DNA of 64,000 nucleotides from Spirochaetaceae bacterium (GTDB taxonomy: Bacteria > Spirochaetota > Spirochaetia > DSM-27196 > Alkalispirochaetaceae), in contig REEH01000110.1 in assembly GCA_007695175.1 (NCBI GenBank), positions 1 to 64,000 on the forward strand, in the 5' to 3' direction. The notes beneath the pieces are model-generated. The model was not told the DNA's origin. It ran no database searches and saw only the letters and a program-made list of their open reading frames with translations. Shown piece after piece: positions 17,740 to 27,069 of the stretch. A program made the translations under genes and the position numbers. Position 1 is the first letter of the stretch; every line of letters starts with the position of its first letter.

Positions 17740-18952
17740 TCCGCCTCAGCGCCGGCAGGATGCGTCGTCGTGCCAGGTGAGCGCCGATGATGTTCTTCGC
17801 GGGTGGCCCGATCACGAGGTCCGCCAGTCCGCCGGTAACGTACAGTCCCGGTATCCAGGCGAGATCCTCTCCCGCGCGAGGGTACCCCCCCTCGGCCAGG
17901 GGGGCGGAACAGCGCTCCGCGATAGTCTTTACGAGGCCGCGGGCCGGCGGCTCGTCAGCAAAGCCCGTACAGAGAATGACTCTGTCGAAGGTCCCCACGG
18001 CGGCCGTCCCCCGCACACATACCCGCGCTCCGATTACTTCAGCCTCGGTCACCTGGAGCTCCCGTTCGCTGTAGCGTCCCCGATCCAGGTCCTCTCGATA
18101 GCGCCGGTACAGGTCCGGCGGCACGCTGCCGGGGCGCCGGTTCCGGCGGAGCAGACGGATCCGCTCCTCATCGGTCCCGGCGCGTCGCATCTCCCCGCTA
18201 CAGCGAGGCCCGATAAAGCAGGGATCGCTATCAAACTGGTGCACCGTAATCGGGTCACGACGCCAGAGCGTGACCGAACACTGTCGTTCCGCCAGGGCCG
18301 GCAGCAGATGAAGGGCGGCTATTCCCCCTCCCACCACCAGTATTTCCTCGCCTGCCTGGATGCGGTGGGGATCGAAGCGCACCTCATGTACGTGTAAAAC
18401 GCGTTCCACCCCATCGGACGGTACCGGGAGCCCCTGAAACGGGCCGGGAATGCACGGCGGGGCCATTCCGGGGGCAAGGATAACCGCAGCGGCGCGGTAC
18501 GAGCGGTATTGCCGGTCGGGACCCTCCGGGCGCAGGGCCACGCGAAATGGTCTTCCCGGAGAGGAATCATCCCGGTCTATCGCGGTGACTTCTCCGGTGA
18601 TGCGGTGCGCGCCACCCAGGAAACGGCGGATCCGGTCCTCCCCGTGCCGGCGGAAAAGGGGGACGCTGGGACGATGGTAGGGATCTGTCCAGTCCCCGGG
18701 ATCCCGCATCAGACGCCGCAAAGCGGGGAAACGGGGGTCGAGACCATGACTCGCGGGGGATCGCAGGTAATCCATGCAGCAGTTGCGAACGCGCCGATCC
18801 CATAGAAACAGATTCTCCGGGTAGCGGTCCAGGAGCAGAAGATTTTCCGGTGATACGATGCCGGTCTCCACCGCCGATGTGGCCAGGTGGAGACCGTGAA
18901 TGCCCGTGCCGACAACCGCCAGGGCGAAAACTTTTTCCCTACCCTTTGTCAC
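17729..18952 (-). CDS. FAD/NAD(P)-dependent oxidoreductase (SidA/FMO-like)
   Basis: A flavoprotein of 407 residues. An N-terminal FAD-binding Rossmann motif (VVGTGIHGLHLA, about residue 13), a second dinucleotide motif for NAD(P)H (ILVVGGGIAALHLLPAL, about 205) and the late VILCTGFAD motif resemble flavin-containing and ornithine/lysine N-hydroxylating monooxygenases. A cysteine pair (RNCCMDYLRSP) follows the first strand-helix region. There is no CxxxxC disulfide-reductase motif, so it is not a thioredoxin-reductase-type enzyme. The start is GTG; the next gene is divergent only 29 bases away. The substrate is unknown. Confidence 0.75.
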   Translation of the reverse strand: MTKGREKVFALAVVGTGIHGLHLATSAVETGIVSPENLLLLDRYPENLFLWDRRVRNCCMDYLRSPASHGLDPRFPALRRLMRDPGDWTDPYHRPSVPLFRRHGEDRIRRFLGGAHRITGEVTAIDRDDSSPGRPFRVALRPEGPDRQYRSYRAAAVILAPGMAPPCIPGPFQGLPVPSDGVERVLHVHEVRFDPHRIQAGEEILVVGGGIAALHLLPALAERQCSVTLWRRDPITVHQFDSDPCFIGPRCSGEMRRAGTDEERIRLLRRNRRPGSVPPDLYRRYREDLDRGRYSERELQVTEAEVIGARVCVRGTAAVGTFDRVILCTGFADEPPARGLVKTIAERCSAPLAEGGYPRAGEDLAWIPGLYVTGGLADLVIGPPAKNIIGAHLARRRILPALRRIIR

Positions 18953-18981
18953 GAGGGGGTTCCCCGACGTATCTTGTTAAC

Positions 18982-19521
18982 ATGATAAAACCGGTAATAA
19001 ATAGCCGGGTTGCGATCCGGTTTCTCCTGACAGGGCTCGTTGTGTCGATCGGGGCGTGCAGTACGATCTCCCCGACCGACGGGGACGCATCCACTGATGT
19101 GTACCCGGACCCTTCCTATTCCCCGGAAGAGGTGGTGGCCATACAGCTTGAGGCGCTTGGCCGTGCCCGGACGGGCACGGAGGGCATCGAAATCGCCTTT
19201 CGCTTTGCAAGCCCTGCCAACAGAGCCGCCACGGGACCGGTGCACCGCTTCGCCGGCATGCTCGAGGGGCCGGTGTACGGGATCATGCTTGATTACGAGA
19301 GAGTTGAGTACGGCAGGGTAATCGTTCGTGATCGTGTGGCGGTACAGCCGGTGACGCTTTACCGCGGAGAGGACCGGGTCGACTTTCTGTTTCAGCTTCG
19401 CAAACAGGTGGTAGAGCCGTACCGGGACTGCTGGATGACCGACGGTGTTCTCCGGATTGATTCTCCCCGCGGCGCTCCCTCGCCGGAACTGCCGCAGTTG
19501 CCGGAACTGATATCGGCCTGA
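18982..19521 (+). CDS. Putative lipoprotein with DUF4864-like domain
   Basis: A 179-residue exported protein. A positively charged start and hydrophobic stretch end in a lipobox-like SIGAC (Cys about residue 24), so lipid attachment is likely. The rest resembles the DUF4864 fold: AFRFASPANRAATGPVHRF followed by a small beta-rich domain. The ATG 18982 is preferred because it begins the signal peptide; the frame continues upstream into the oppositely oriented neighbour. Function unknown. Confidence 0.7.
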   Translation: MIKPVINSRVAIRFLLTGLVVSIGACSTISPTDGDASTDVYPDPSYSPEEVVAIQLEALGRARTGTEGIEIAFRFASPANRAATGPVHRFAGMLEGPVYGIMLDYERVEYGRVIVRDRVAVQPVTLYRGEDRVDFLFQLRKQVVEPYRDCWMTDGVLRIDSPRGAPSPELPQLPELISA

Positions 19522-19532
19522 AGGAAAAGGCG

Positions 19533-21359
19533 TCAATTCTTCTTGATTGATGACCCGAACTGCTCCCAGGCGCTGTCCACCTGCTTGCTGTTGTAGGCCC
19601 TTTTTGCTGCTCCCGTCGCCGATGCTTGCGCTGATTTGGGTTGCGCGCCGCCCGACGCGGGGCCTTTCCGGCGATACGGGGCGCCTTCGGCCGCGTTCTT
19701 CCGGCGTTTTGCACCGCTCTGTTCCCGGGAGGAGTCCTGCCCGCTTTTCCTTCCGCCGGCGCGTTTATCCGCGGAAGCGCGCCCCTTCCCGGTCAGGCCG
19801 GACTCTCCGGGTGTCGTGGCTTTCATAACGTCCCGGCTGATGAAACGACCGCGGAATGATTCGTACTTGCCGGTGATCCGTATCCATATCCGTTGCCAGA
19901 CGGGGAGCCGCTCGAAAGCGCGTTCAAATATGTCCACCAGGCGCAGGTTGAACCACTGGTGCAGCGGCAGCGGTTTCATTGTCTCCGGGTCGAAATAGAG
20001 CGCCAGGCGCTGCCGGAGTTCCTCCACGTCCTTAACCAGCTTGTTCTGCTTCAGGTGATGGATCATCCCCTCCGCCAGAATTCCCGGTTTGCCGATTATT
20101 TCCGCCAGAAAGGTGCTTCGCTGGCGCACCTGCTCGAGAATCGCGTCCTCAAAACTCCCGGTAGAGAAAAAGGTCTGATCCTGTCTCCGGTTCCCCGTTC
20201 GCAGATGTTGCTCCATGAGATGCACGAAATAGGGTTTGAGGTCCGCCTCGGCAACCCGGAACTTCTCCATGAAGAGGGGAAAGATGTTGTCCCGGTGGAT
20301 GTACCGCTGCCCGAGCATGACGATTTTCGGCAGCTTGGCTCCCCCCTTCTCCCGAACAAACCGCTGGTAGAACTTCTCCCGAAACTCTTCCATCCGGTCG
20401 TCGTACTTCTCCGACTGGCTCTCGATGATCCGGGTCAAGCCGACCTGATCGATCAGGCCCTCGGGAGCGTCCTTTACCGCCAGGGCGATCGCTTCCAGAT
20501 CGAGATTCTCCTCCTCCTGCCGCTTCTTCTTTTCCTCCGCCCCGGTGAGCTGGGACTCGATCATGTTCTTCAGGAGCCACGCCACGTGGTAGAAATTTGC
20601 ATCCACGCTTACGTTGCGGAGGGATTCTATTTCCTTGGTGTGGGAGACGACGGACCTGGTCAAACCGAGCCAGAAAGGTATGTCCTTGCCGGCGCATCCC
20701 TTTTTCAGGGCCAGCAGGCTTGTATTCTGCAGTTTAGCCAGCAGTCCGAGAAGAGTGGTATTGCTCAGGTAATAGCGCATCTTCAGGATAGCCACGTTCA
20801 TGAACGTGCGCAGGTTTCCTCGTGTTATGAGAAGAGCATCACTGTTCAGGCTCTGGATGCTGAGAGGTTTACCTTCCGGTTGCTCCTCCCCGGGCTCGTC
20901 CGCAGTCATTATGGCAGGCAGCTCCGCCGGCTCTACCGGTTGCAGAACATCCCGGGGAACGGGTCCGTGGACCTTCTCGATCATTGAAGCCAGGGGCAGG
21001 GGATTTACTATGGACTCAAGCATGTCCAGGAAAAATTCGTCCAGCAGGGCGGAAAAAAACTCCGTGCTGTTCTGCTCCGTCAGGATTATCCCCCGTTTTT
21101 CCCGGCTCCCTTCGGCGGTTCTCGTCCGGAGGATGCCCCAACCGTCCTTACGGAGTTTGGTCATGAGGGATGTCAGATCCGCCGCAGTCCCTCCCTCGCC
21201 GCCGGAGAGAAGGCGAGTAAAGCGTTCATAGGGGATCTCTTCCTGCCAGTTCTGGCAAAGCTTGTGAAAGACATCTCTCTCGCCGGGAGAAAAATTCCCG
21301 ATCTGGGAGAGAAGCTCCTCCCGTTCTTTGCTCTCAAAGGAAACGTACTTTGGCTGCAT
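19533..21359 (-). CDS. Unknown 608-residue spirochaetal-type protein
   Basis: I do not recognise this protein. It is soluble, rich in Leu, Glu, Lys and Arg, and looks mostly helical for residues 1-500, with a short charged coiled coil (GAEEKKKRQEEENLDLEAI). From about residue 505 it turns into a low-complexity basic tail rich in Gly, Lys, Arg, Ser and Ala, ending KQVDSAWEQFGSSIKKN. There is no signal peptide, membrane segment or catalytic motif. The basic tail suggests contact with nucleic acid or acidic partners (inference). It is divergent from the phosphoesterase gene (90-base gap) and converges on the lipoprotein gene. Confidence 0.75.
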   Translation of the reverse strand: MQPKYVSFESKEREELLSQIGNFSPGERDVFHKLCQNWQEEIPYERFTRLLSGGEGGTAADLTSLMTKLRKDGWGILRTRTAEGSREKRGIILTEQNSTEFFSALLDEFFLDMLESIVNPLPLASMIEKVHGPVPRDVLQPVEPAELPAIMTADEPGEEQPEGKPLSIQSLNSDALLITRGNLRTFMNVAILKMRYYLSNTTLLGLLAKLQNTSLLALKKGCAGKDIPFWLGLTRSVVSHTKEIESLRNVSVDANFYHVAWLLKNMIESQLTGAEEKKKRQEEENLDLEAIALAVKDAPEGLIDQVGLTRIIESQSEKYDDRMEEFREKFYQRFVREKGGAKLPKIVMLGQRYIHRDNIFPLFMEKFRVAEADLKPYFVHLMEQHLRTGNRRQDQTFFSTGSFEDAILEQVRQRSTFLAEIIGKPGILAEGMIHHLKQNKLVKDVEELRQRLALYFDPETMKPLPLHQWFNLRLVDIFERAFERLPVWQRIWIRITGKYESFRGRFISRDVMKATTPGESGLTGKGRASADKRAGGRKSGQDSSREQSGAKRRKNAAEGAPYRRKGPASGGAQPKSAQASATGAAKRAYNSKQVDSAWEQFGSSIKKN

Positions 21360-21448
21360 AGTATCTCTACCTTGAGTATATCAGTCGGGATGATTCGTGT
21401 CATGAAGTTTTTCGGGGAAGATGGCGAATGGGGAGGAGTACTGCTATA

Positions 21449-22564
21449 ATGAGACCCGTATCTATGGTTAAAGAGAATATGCGCCTGGAAGCGCTGGATC
21501 ACCTCTACGAGACGTGCCCGCGGAGAGAGGTGTCCTGTGACGAACCGATCGTCGTTTTCAGCGACCTGCACATGGGTAACGGTTCACGCAATGACGATTT
21601 TCGCCATAACGGCTCACTCTTCCGTACCGTCCTGGAGACGTATTATGCATCGAGGGATTACCACCTCGTCCTGAATGGGGACGTAGAGGACCTGCAGCGC
21701 TTCAGCCTGCGCAGTATCGTTCATCGCTGGAGAGAGGTCTATCAAGCTCTGGCGGCCGTGGCGGAGCGGGGTGGTCTCACGCGCATTGTGGGCAATCACG
21801 ATCTGGAGTGGCTCGAAGGGGGGCCCGCCGTGAGCGCTCTGGCGACGATAGGGCGGGGACACTGGCCTGATCTCTTCACCGATCCCGTTCACGAAGCACT
21901 TCGACTGGGGTGTCCCGTGGGGGACATCCTGATTTTTCACGGCCATCAGACTTCCTGGTGGTACCAGAATCATAACAACATCGGCCGCGTTCTTCTGAGA
22001 TACCTGGCAAATCCGCTTCACATCAGCAGTCCCAACGTATCCGCCGATAGCCGAAAACGCTTCAAGGTGGAGCGCCGCGCCTACCAGTTTGCCTCGAACC
22101 GGAAGCTGCTTGCCATGATCGGTCACACCCACCGGCCGCTCTTTGAGTCCATGGCAAAGGTGGATTCCGTTCTTTTCGAGATAGAGCTGCTGTGCCGGCA
22201 ATACCCCGAAAGTGAACGCCCCCAGGAGCTGGAGAGCCGCGTGGCGGAACTGAAAGCGGAACTTGCCTTGATCCGGGAGACCGAAGAGCAGGACCGTTCC
22301 CACGCGAGCCTGTACAGGGAAAACCTTCTCGTACCGTGTCTGTTCAATTCCGGCACCGTTCTGGGGAAATGGGGTATCACCTGTCTGGAAGTTTCCGGAG
22401 GCAGGCTGCGTCTCGTGTACTGGTTCGACAGTACACGCAAGCACCGCTACCGGCGATTTCGCGAGCTTGCCCCGGAACCGCTGCGGGGTACACCCTACCG
22501 GCGCATCGTGATCAAGGAGGAGGAACTGACCTACATATTCAGCCGGATACGGCTTCTGGCATAG
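21449..22564 (+). CDS. Calcineurin-like metallophosphoesterase
   Basis: Dimetal phosphoesterase of 371 residues. All five motif blocks are present: FSDLHMGN, NGDVEDLQ, GNHDLEW, FHGHQTSWW and IGHTHRP, so catalysis is likely intact. A charged helix (ESRVAELKAELALIRETEEQ) is inserted before the last beta strands, and the C-terminus is basic. The ATG at 21449 is chosen because GGGGAGGAG lies about ten bases upstream; another ATG seven codons earlier overlaps this Shine-Dalgarno. Distant resemblance to UDP-diacylglucosamine pyrophosphatases cannot be confirmed; the substrate is unknown. Confidence 0.82.
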   Translation: MRPVSMVKENMRLEALDHLYETCPRREVSCDEPIVVFSDLHMGNGSRNDDFRHNGSLFRTVLETYYASRDYHLVLNGDVEDLQRFSLRSIVHRWREVYQALAAVAERGGLTRIVGNHDLEWLEGGPAVSALATIGRGHWPDLFTDPVHEALRLGCPVGDILIFHGHQTSWWYQNHNNIGRVLLRYLANPLHISSPNVSADSRKRFKVERRAYQFASNRKLLAMIGHTHRPLFESMAKVDSVLFEIELLCRQYPESERPQELESRVAELKAELALIRETEEQDRSHASLYRENLLVPCLFNSGTVLGKWGITCLEVSGGRLRLVYWFDSTRKHRYRRFRELAPEPLRGTPYRRIVIKEEELTYIFSRIRLLA

Positions 22565-22621
22565 ATCCGGGAATACGAAAAAGTGCATTCTGGCGATCGT
22601 CAAACTTTTCCATGTATTTAC

Positions 22622-22650
22622 TTGACGAAATTGTGAAACCCCTCGAAAAT
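22622..22650 (+). promoter_or_regulatory. Promoter of the TAXI/TRAP operon
   Basis: TTGACG (22622-22627) is followed by a 17-base spacer and GAAAAT (22645-22650), four of six matches to the -10 consensus. The leader to the first gene is about 75 bases. The same GAAAATTGA arrangement with a 17-base spacer precedes cheA. Confidence 0.55.
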
Positions 22651-22657
22651 TGACCTG

Positions 22658-22711
22658 CCAGCGTTGCTGGACCAGCGTTTCTTCCGGCGGTCATTTACCG
22701 GCGGTAGTTTA
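22658..22711. promoter_or_regulatory. Inverted repeat and direct repeats in TRAP operon leader
   Basis: CCAGCGTTGCTGG (22658-22670) is a perfect 5-bp inverted repeat with a 3-base loop. It is followed by two 14-base direct repeats, CCGGCGGTCATTTA and CCGGCGGTAGTTTA (22684-22711). Their place between promoter and start codon fits an operator or mRNA structure (inference). Confidence 0.4.
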
Positions 22712-22733
22712 CGCCAGATACAAGGAGGACGAG

Positions 22734-23705
22734 ATGAGATCCAAGATTTCGATGCTGATGGTTTTACTGCTGATTTTTTCAGTTGCTACGGTTTTTGCCG
22801 CCGGTCAGGCGGAGGCTCCGGGAGAACCGGCCAGACTGGCTGTTGCCACCGGAGGTACGGCGGGTGTCTACTATCCGTTGGGCGGTGCTTTTGCCAACAT
22901 AATCAGTGAGAAGGTAGCGGGCGTGACGGCCAATGCGGAGTCGACGGGAGCTTCCGTGGTCAACGTGAACCTGCTCAACACCGGCGAGGTTGACTTCGCC
23001 ATGATCCAGAATGATATCGCCTATTACGCGTTCAACGGGGAGGAGATGTTCTCCGACAATCCGGCTCTGGCCAATCTCCGGGGCGTAGCCTCGATCTATC
23101 CCGAGGTGATCCAGATCGTCGTCAACGCCAATGCCGGTATCGATTCGATGAACGACCTGCGGGGCAAGCGCGTTGCAGTGGGTGCTCCCGGCAGCGGCAC
23201 CGAGGCCAATGCCCGGCAGATTCTTACCGCTCACGGCATTTCCTACGATGATATCCGGGCGGACTTTCTCTCCTTTGCGGAGGCTGCCGATGCTCTGCGG
23301 GACGGCAACGTGGACGCCGCTTTCGTGACCGCCGGTCTTCCCACCGCGGCAGTTACGGATGTTTCCACCACGCACAACGTCAAGATCCTCTCGATCGACG
23401 ACAGCGTCGCCCGTGCCATCATCGCGGACTATCCCTTCTACGATCAGGTAACGATTCCGGCCGGCACCTACTCCCGGCAGGACAGTGATGTCAGTACGGT
23501 CGCCGTAATGGCAATGCTCAGCGTCCGGGCGGGACTGAGCGAGGACCTGGTATACCGCGTAACGAAGGCACTTTTCGAGAATCTCGACATGTTTGCCGCC
23601 GCCCATGCCCGGGGCGGAAACCTTTCGCTTGAAACGGCTACCGGTGGTATGCCGCTTGATCTGCATCCCGGCGCAGCACGCTACTTCCGGGAAGTGGGCC
23701 GATAA
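22734..23705 (+). CDS. TAXI-family TRAP transporter solute-binding protein
   Basis: Periplasmic binding protein of 323 residues for a tripartite ATP-independent transporter. A cleavable signal peptide ends near FAAGQAEA; the mature protein starts with the TAXI hallmark ATGGTAGVYYPLGGAFA and has GKRVAVGAPGSGTEANA. AAGGAGG lies eight bases before the ATG. It is the first gene of a three-gene operon with a DUF1850 protein and a fused permease, the standard TAXI-TRAP set. Family members transport dicarboxylates or glutamate, but substrate cannot be read from sequence. Confidence 0.93.
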   Translation: MRSKISMLMVLLLIFSVATVFAAGQAEAPGEPARLAVATGGTAGVYYPLGGAFANIISEKVAGVTANAESTGASVVNVNLLNTGEVDFAMIQNDIAYYAFNGEEMFSDNPALANLRGVASIYPEVIQIVVNANAGIDSMNDLRGKRVAVGAPGSGTEANARQILTAHGISYDDIRADFLSFAEAADALRDGNVDAAFVTAGLPTAAVTDVSTTHNVKILSIDDSVARAIIADYPFYDQVTIPAGTYSRQDSDVSTVAVMAMLSVRAGLSEDLVYRVTKALFENLDMFAAAHARGGNLSLETATGGMPLDLHPGAARYFREVGR

Positions 23706-24263
23706 TTGCCCGCCGGCGGGACCAAAGCTCCGGTGGGGCGTCGCGCGCGACGCTCCACCGGGGCCCTGCCGGTATTCTGGCGGTTCCTCGCCCTTGCTTT
23801 GGTTTCCGGCGCGGTCTACCTGTTGTGGCCCCTGGAGGCGATACAGCTTGTGACGGAGGGAGCGGTGACCAGAACGGTTCCCGTCCCGAGGGGCGCGGAG
23901 GTGCACCTGGATTTCCGCCATTCCGTGACGCGTTCAATGGTGCGGGAGGTTTTTATCCTGCCTGGAACGGGCGGATTCACCCTGATCCGGACGGAACAGA
24001 GTGATTTTGGCGCCGGGCTTCCCGCCGAGAGTTTTGGTCTCTTCCGTCAGGAGGAGGGAAAGTACATAAACAGTGGCATCGATCTGGCTCTGCCGGAGAT
24101 TCCGCTGCGAGTGAGTGCCGGTTCCGAACAGAGTCTGGCGGTTCAAAACAGTTCAGAAATCGTCTTTCTGGATTACTTTGAGCCGAACAGCCCCGTTATT
24201 GTACGCTCACGTAAACTGCCTCGGGCAGGCTTGTATTTATTAGGCAGAAGAGGTGTTAAGTAA
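23706..24263 (+). CDS. DUF1850 protein of TAXI-TRAP operon
   Basis: A 185-residue protein with one N-terminal membrane segment (FLALALVSGAVYLLW) and an external beta-rich domain carrying the DUF1850 features FRHSVTRSMVREVF and SDFGAGLPA. Family members usually sit between TAXI binding-protein and permease genes, as here, but their role is not established. The frame opens with TTG immediately after the previous TAA, without an obvious Shine-Dalgarno; a start slightly downstream is possible. The permease gene begins three bases after the stop. Confidence 0.85.
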   Translation: MPAGGTKAPVGRRARRSTGALPVFWRFLALALVSGAVYLLWPLEAIQLVTEGAVTRTVPVPRGAEVHLDFRHSVTRSMVREVFILPGTGGFTLIRTEQSDFGAGLPAESFGLFRQEEGKYINSGIDLALPEIPLRVSAGSEQSLAVQNSSEIVFLDYFEPNSPVIVRSRKLPRAGLYLLGRRGVK

Positions 24264-24265
24264 CC

Positions 24266-26224
24266 ATGGACAAACCGTCATCTATTCAGGACACCGTAGG
24301 CAGCGTCGTCAACATCGATGAGAAGCTCGCCCAGTTTGATAAATCCTCAAACACGAGGAATCTCAAGGGTATACTTGCCGGGATGATATCGGTCATTGCG
24401 GTGGCCATGTCGCTTTTTCACCTCTATACGGCCGGATTCGGTCTGCTGCTCACGATGAAACAGCGCGCCTTGCACCTGCTCTTTGTCCTTGTGCTGGGAT
24501 TCCTGCTCTATCCGGCGCGACGGAAATCCCGGCGTGACCGCATAGCTTTTCTTGACTGGGTGCTGGCGGCGCTGGGCATAGTGGTCACAAGCTACATCCT
24601 CTTCAACTACGAGGTTCTGGTGCGGCGCGGGGGTCTGCCCACTTCCATGGATCTCTTCCTCGGTGTTATCACGGTCCTCCTGGTTCTGGAAATTACGAGA
24701 CGGAGTATCGGTCCGGAGTTGCCGACGATCGCGCTGATCTTTATCGCCTACGCCTTCTTCGGGCCCTATGTCCCGGGGGTGCTCGGCCACCGCGGGTACA
24801 GCTACGTACGGGTCGTGGACCATCTCTACACCACCACCGAGGGTATTTTCGGTACGCCCCTGGGGGTCTCGGCAACGTTCGTATTCATGTTCATCCTCTT
24901 TGGTTCCTTTCTGGATATCACCGGGGTGGGGCAGTTTTTCATTGACGTCGCCTTTTCCGCGGCGGGACACCGCAAGGGAGGCCCCGCAAAGGCGGCGGTA
25001 CTGGCGAGCGGTTTTATGGGTTCCATATCGGGCAGTTCAATCGCCAACACCGTTACCACCGGAGCGTTCACGATCCCGCTCATGAAAAAGATCGGATACA
25101 GTCCCAATTTCGCGGGAGCGGTGGAGGCGGCGGCATCCACGGGAGGCCAGATTCTGCCTCCGGTCATGGGTGCTGCAGCCTTTATCATGTCGGAGTTCAC
25201 CAATATTCCCTACATCCAGATCGTGGTAAGCGCGGTCGTGCCGGCGCTCCTTTACTATCTGGGCGTCTTGGTCATGGTCCATCTGCAGGCTTCAAAACGG
25301 GGACTCAAGGGGATCCCGAAGGCGGAACTGCCCGATTTCCGGCAGACCTTCTCCCGGGGGTTTCACCTGCTGGTGCCCCTGATCGCAATCGTGCTTTTTC
25401 TGGTCCGGTACTCTCCCCTGCGGGCGGCCTTTCTCAGCATCCTCACTGCCCTGGCGGTTTGCATGATCCGGAAACACACCCGGATAAAGCCGGGAGCGCT
25501 GCTGATTGCCCTGGAGGACGGGGCCCGGAAGGCGGTCAGCGTGGCCGCCGCGTGTGCCTGCGCAGGCATAATCGTGGGTATCGTCACCCTGACCGGTCTG
25601 GGCCTTACCTTTGCGAATGTTATCGTGGGTCTCGCGGGGGGGATGCTCCTGCCGACGCTTCTGCTGACGATGGTAGCGTCCATAATCCTGGGCATGGGCC
25701 TGCCGACGACGGCGAAATACATCGTTCTTGCCACGATGGCCGCCCCGGCGCTGGTACAACTGGGTGTTCCCCTCATCGCGGCGCACCTTTTTATCCTGTA
25801 CTTTGGAGTCATAGCCGATGTCACGCCGCCGGTCGCCCTGGCGGCGTACGCCGGTGCCGGAATCGCCGGCGGGGAGTCCTTCAAGACGGGAGTACAGGCC
25901 CTGAAGCTCGCCTCGGCGGGATTTCTCATTCCCTTCATCTTTGCCATAAGCCCGGAGCTCCTGCTGGTGGACGTAACGGCAGTCCAGGCAATCGGAGCGA
26001 TCGTCACGGCCTGCGTGGGTGTTATTGCCTTTGCTTCCGCCGTGCAGGACTGGTTCCTGTCGAAAACGAAGATCTGGGAGCGTCTGCTCTTCCTCGTGGG
26101 TGCTCTGTTGTTGATAAACCCCAACCCCGTGATGGACCTGATCGGTATGGGACTTGTAATCATACCGGTGATCACGCAGTACCTGGCCTGGCGGGCGATG
26201 AAACCGGTGCACGCCGGGAGTTGA
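24266..26224 (+). CDS. TRAP transporter fused 4TM/12TM permease
   Basis: Integral membrane protein of 652 residues that combines the small (DctQ-like) and large (DctM-like) TRAP subunits, as is normal for TAXI systems. About 16-18 hydrophobic segments are visible. The large-subunit signature regions ASGFMGSISGSSIANTVTTG, ASTGGQILPPVMGAAAF and MVASIILGMGLPTTAKY line the transport path. It uses an ion gradient to take up an organic acid bound by the TAXI protein. It ends 21 bases before the convergent phosphatase gene. Confidence 0.94.
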   Translation: MDKPSSIQDTVGSVVNIDEKLAQFDKSSNTRNLKGILAGMISVIAVAMSLFHLYTAGFGLLLTMKQRALHLLFVLVLGFLLYPARRKSRRDRIAFLDWVLAALGIVVTSYILFNYEVLVRRGGLPTSMDLFLGVITVLLVLEITRRSIGPELPTIALIFIAYAFFGPYVPGVLGHRGYSYVRVVDHLYTTTEGIFGTPLGVSATFVFMFILFGSFLDITGVGQFFIDVAFSAAGHRKGGPAKAAVLASGFMGSISGSSIANTVTTGAFTIPLMKKIGYSPNFAGAVEAAASTGGQILPPVMGAAAFIMSEFTNIPYIQIVVSAVVPALLYYLGVLVMVHLQASKRGLKGIPKAELPDFRQTFSRGFHLLVPLIAIVLFLVRYSPLRAAFLSILTALAVCMIRKHTRIKPGALLIALEDGARKAVSVAAACACAGIIVGIVTLTGLGLTFANVIVGLAGGMLLPTLLLTMVASIILGMGLPTTAKYIVLATMAAPALVQLGVPLIAAHLFILYFGVIADVTPPVALAAYAGAGIAGGESFKTGVQALKLASAGFLIPFIFAISPELLLVDVTAVQAIGAIVTACVGVIAFASAVQDWFLSKTKIWERLLFLVGALLLINPNPVMDLIGMGLVIIPVITQYLAWRAMKPVHAGS

Positions 26225-26245
26225 GGGGATCCGGGGCCGGTACAG

Positions 26246-27022
26246 TCAGAACTCTGGACAGGAGACCTGGAGAAAGAGGTTCTCCTCAGGGTTGTATGCG
26301 GTCAGCCGGTTCCCGAAGCAGCAACCCGTATCGATACCGATTGCCCCCCCGGTAACGAGAGGTTCCCTCCGGGCGGTATGGCCGCTCACGTGAAGGCCGG
26401 CGGGAGCTCGTGCGGGGCGATCCCTGTTCCACAGGAGGCTCATGCGCGATTCCGCGGAAATATTCCAGGGATCCGCATGGTGGGCCAGGGCCCGTTCCAC
26501 CGCTTCCGCCTCCGCCCAGGCGTGGGTGACGACCACCTCACCATCGCGGATCGCCAGGGGAAGTGTTGCGATAAAGCGGATATGGTCCGCGGGAATGAAC
26601 CACGTTTCCGGCTGCTTCGGCTTTCCACCGTAGCTGAGAATCGTCTCGCTGCCGCCCTGGCTGAGCCACAGCTTGAATACCCGTTCCGGAATTGCCCGGT
26701 ATGAGCGAACCAGGGATTCCTGCTCCGTGGGATCGATGCCGGCCGCCTCTACGAGGTCCGGCCGGTAAAGCAGCAGATTCTGGAGCAGCATCTCATCGTG
26801 GTTTCCGAGGATGCAGCGGAACGTTCCCTTCCGGACTCCTTCCATGACCAGCTGGACCGAACCGGCCGAGTCGGGCCCCCGGTCCACCAGGTCTCCCACG
26901 AAGAGAAAATGGTTTCCATCCTCTCCGTAACGCTCCTCCAGCAGCTCAAGAAGAGACAGAAGCTCCTCCGTGCAGCCATGGACGTCGCCGATTATGAATC
27001 TCCGGGTGGTCTCTGCTTCCAC
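26246..27022 (-). CDS. Serine/threonine phosphatase-type metallophosphoesterase
   Basis: Cytosolic 258-residue enzyme of the PPP/ApaH/PrpE class. The PPP signature blocks are intact: GDVHGCTEEL, GDLVDRGPDS, GNHDEML, VVTHAWAE and SGHTARRE. GDLVDRGPDS is specific to PP1/ApaH-type proteins rather than the broader calcineurin group. It could act on phosphoproteins or diadenosine polyphosphates; nothing here decides. It is divergent from the aminopeptidase gene with a 47-base gap. Confidence 0.85.
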   Translation of the reverse strand: MEAETTRRFIIGDVHGCTEELLSLLELLEERYGEDGNHFLFVGDLVDRGPDSAGSVQLVMEGVRKGTFRCILGNHDEMLLQNLLLYRPDLVEAAGIDPTEQESLVRSYRAIPERVFKLWLSQGGSETILSYGGKPKQPETWFIPADHIRFIATLPLAIRDGEVVVTHAWAEAEAVERALAHHADPWNISAESRMSLLWNRDRPARAPAGLHVSGHTARREPLVTGGAIGIDTGCCFGNRLTAYNPEENLFLQVSCPEF

Positions 27023-27069
27023 GGCACGGAGTATACACGCCTTTTCCCTCCCGTGCTAAGATGCACCCC

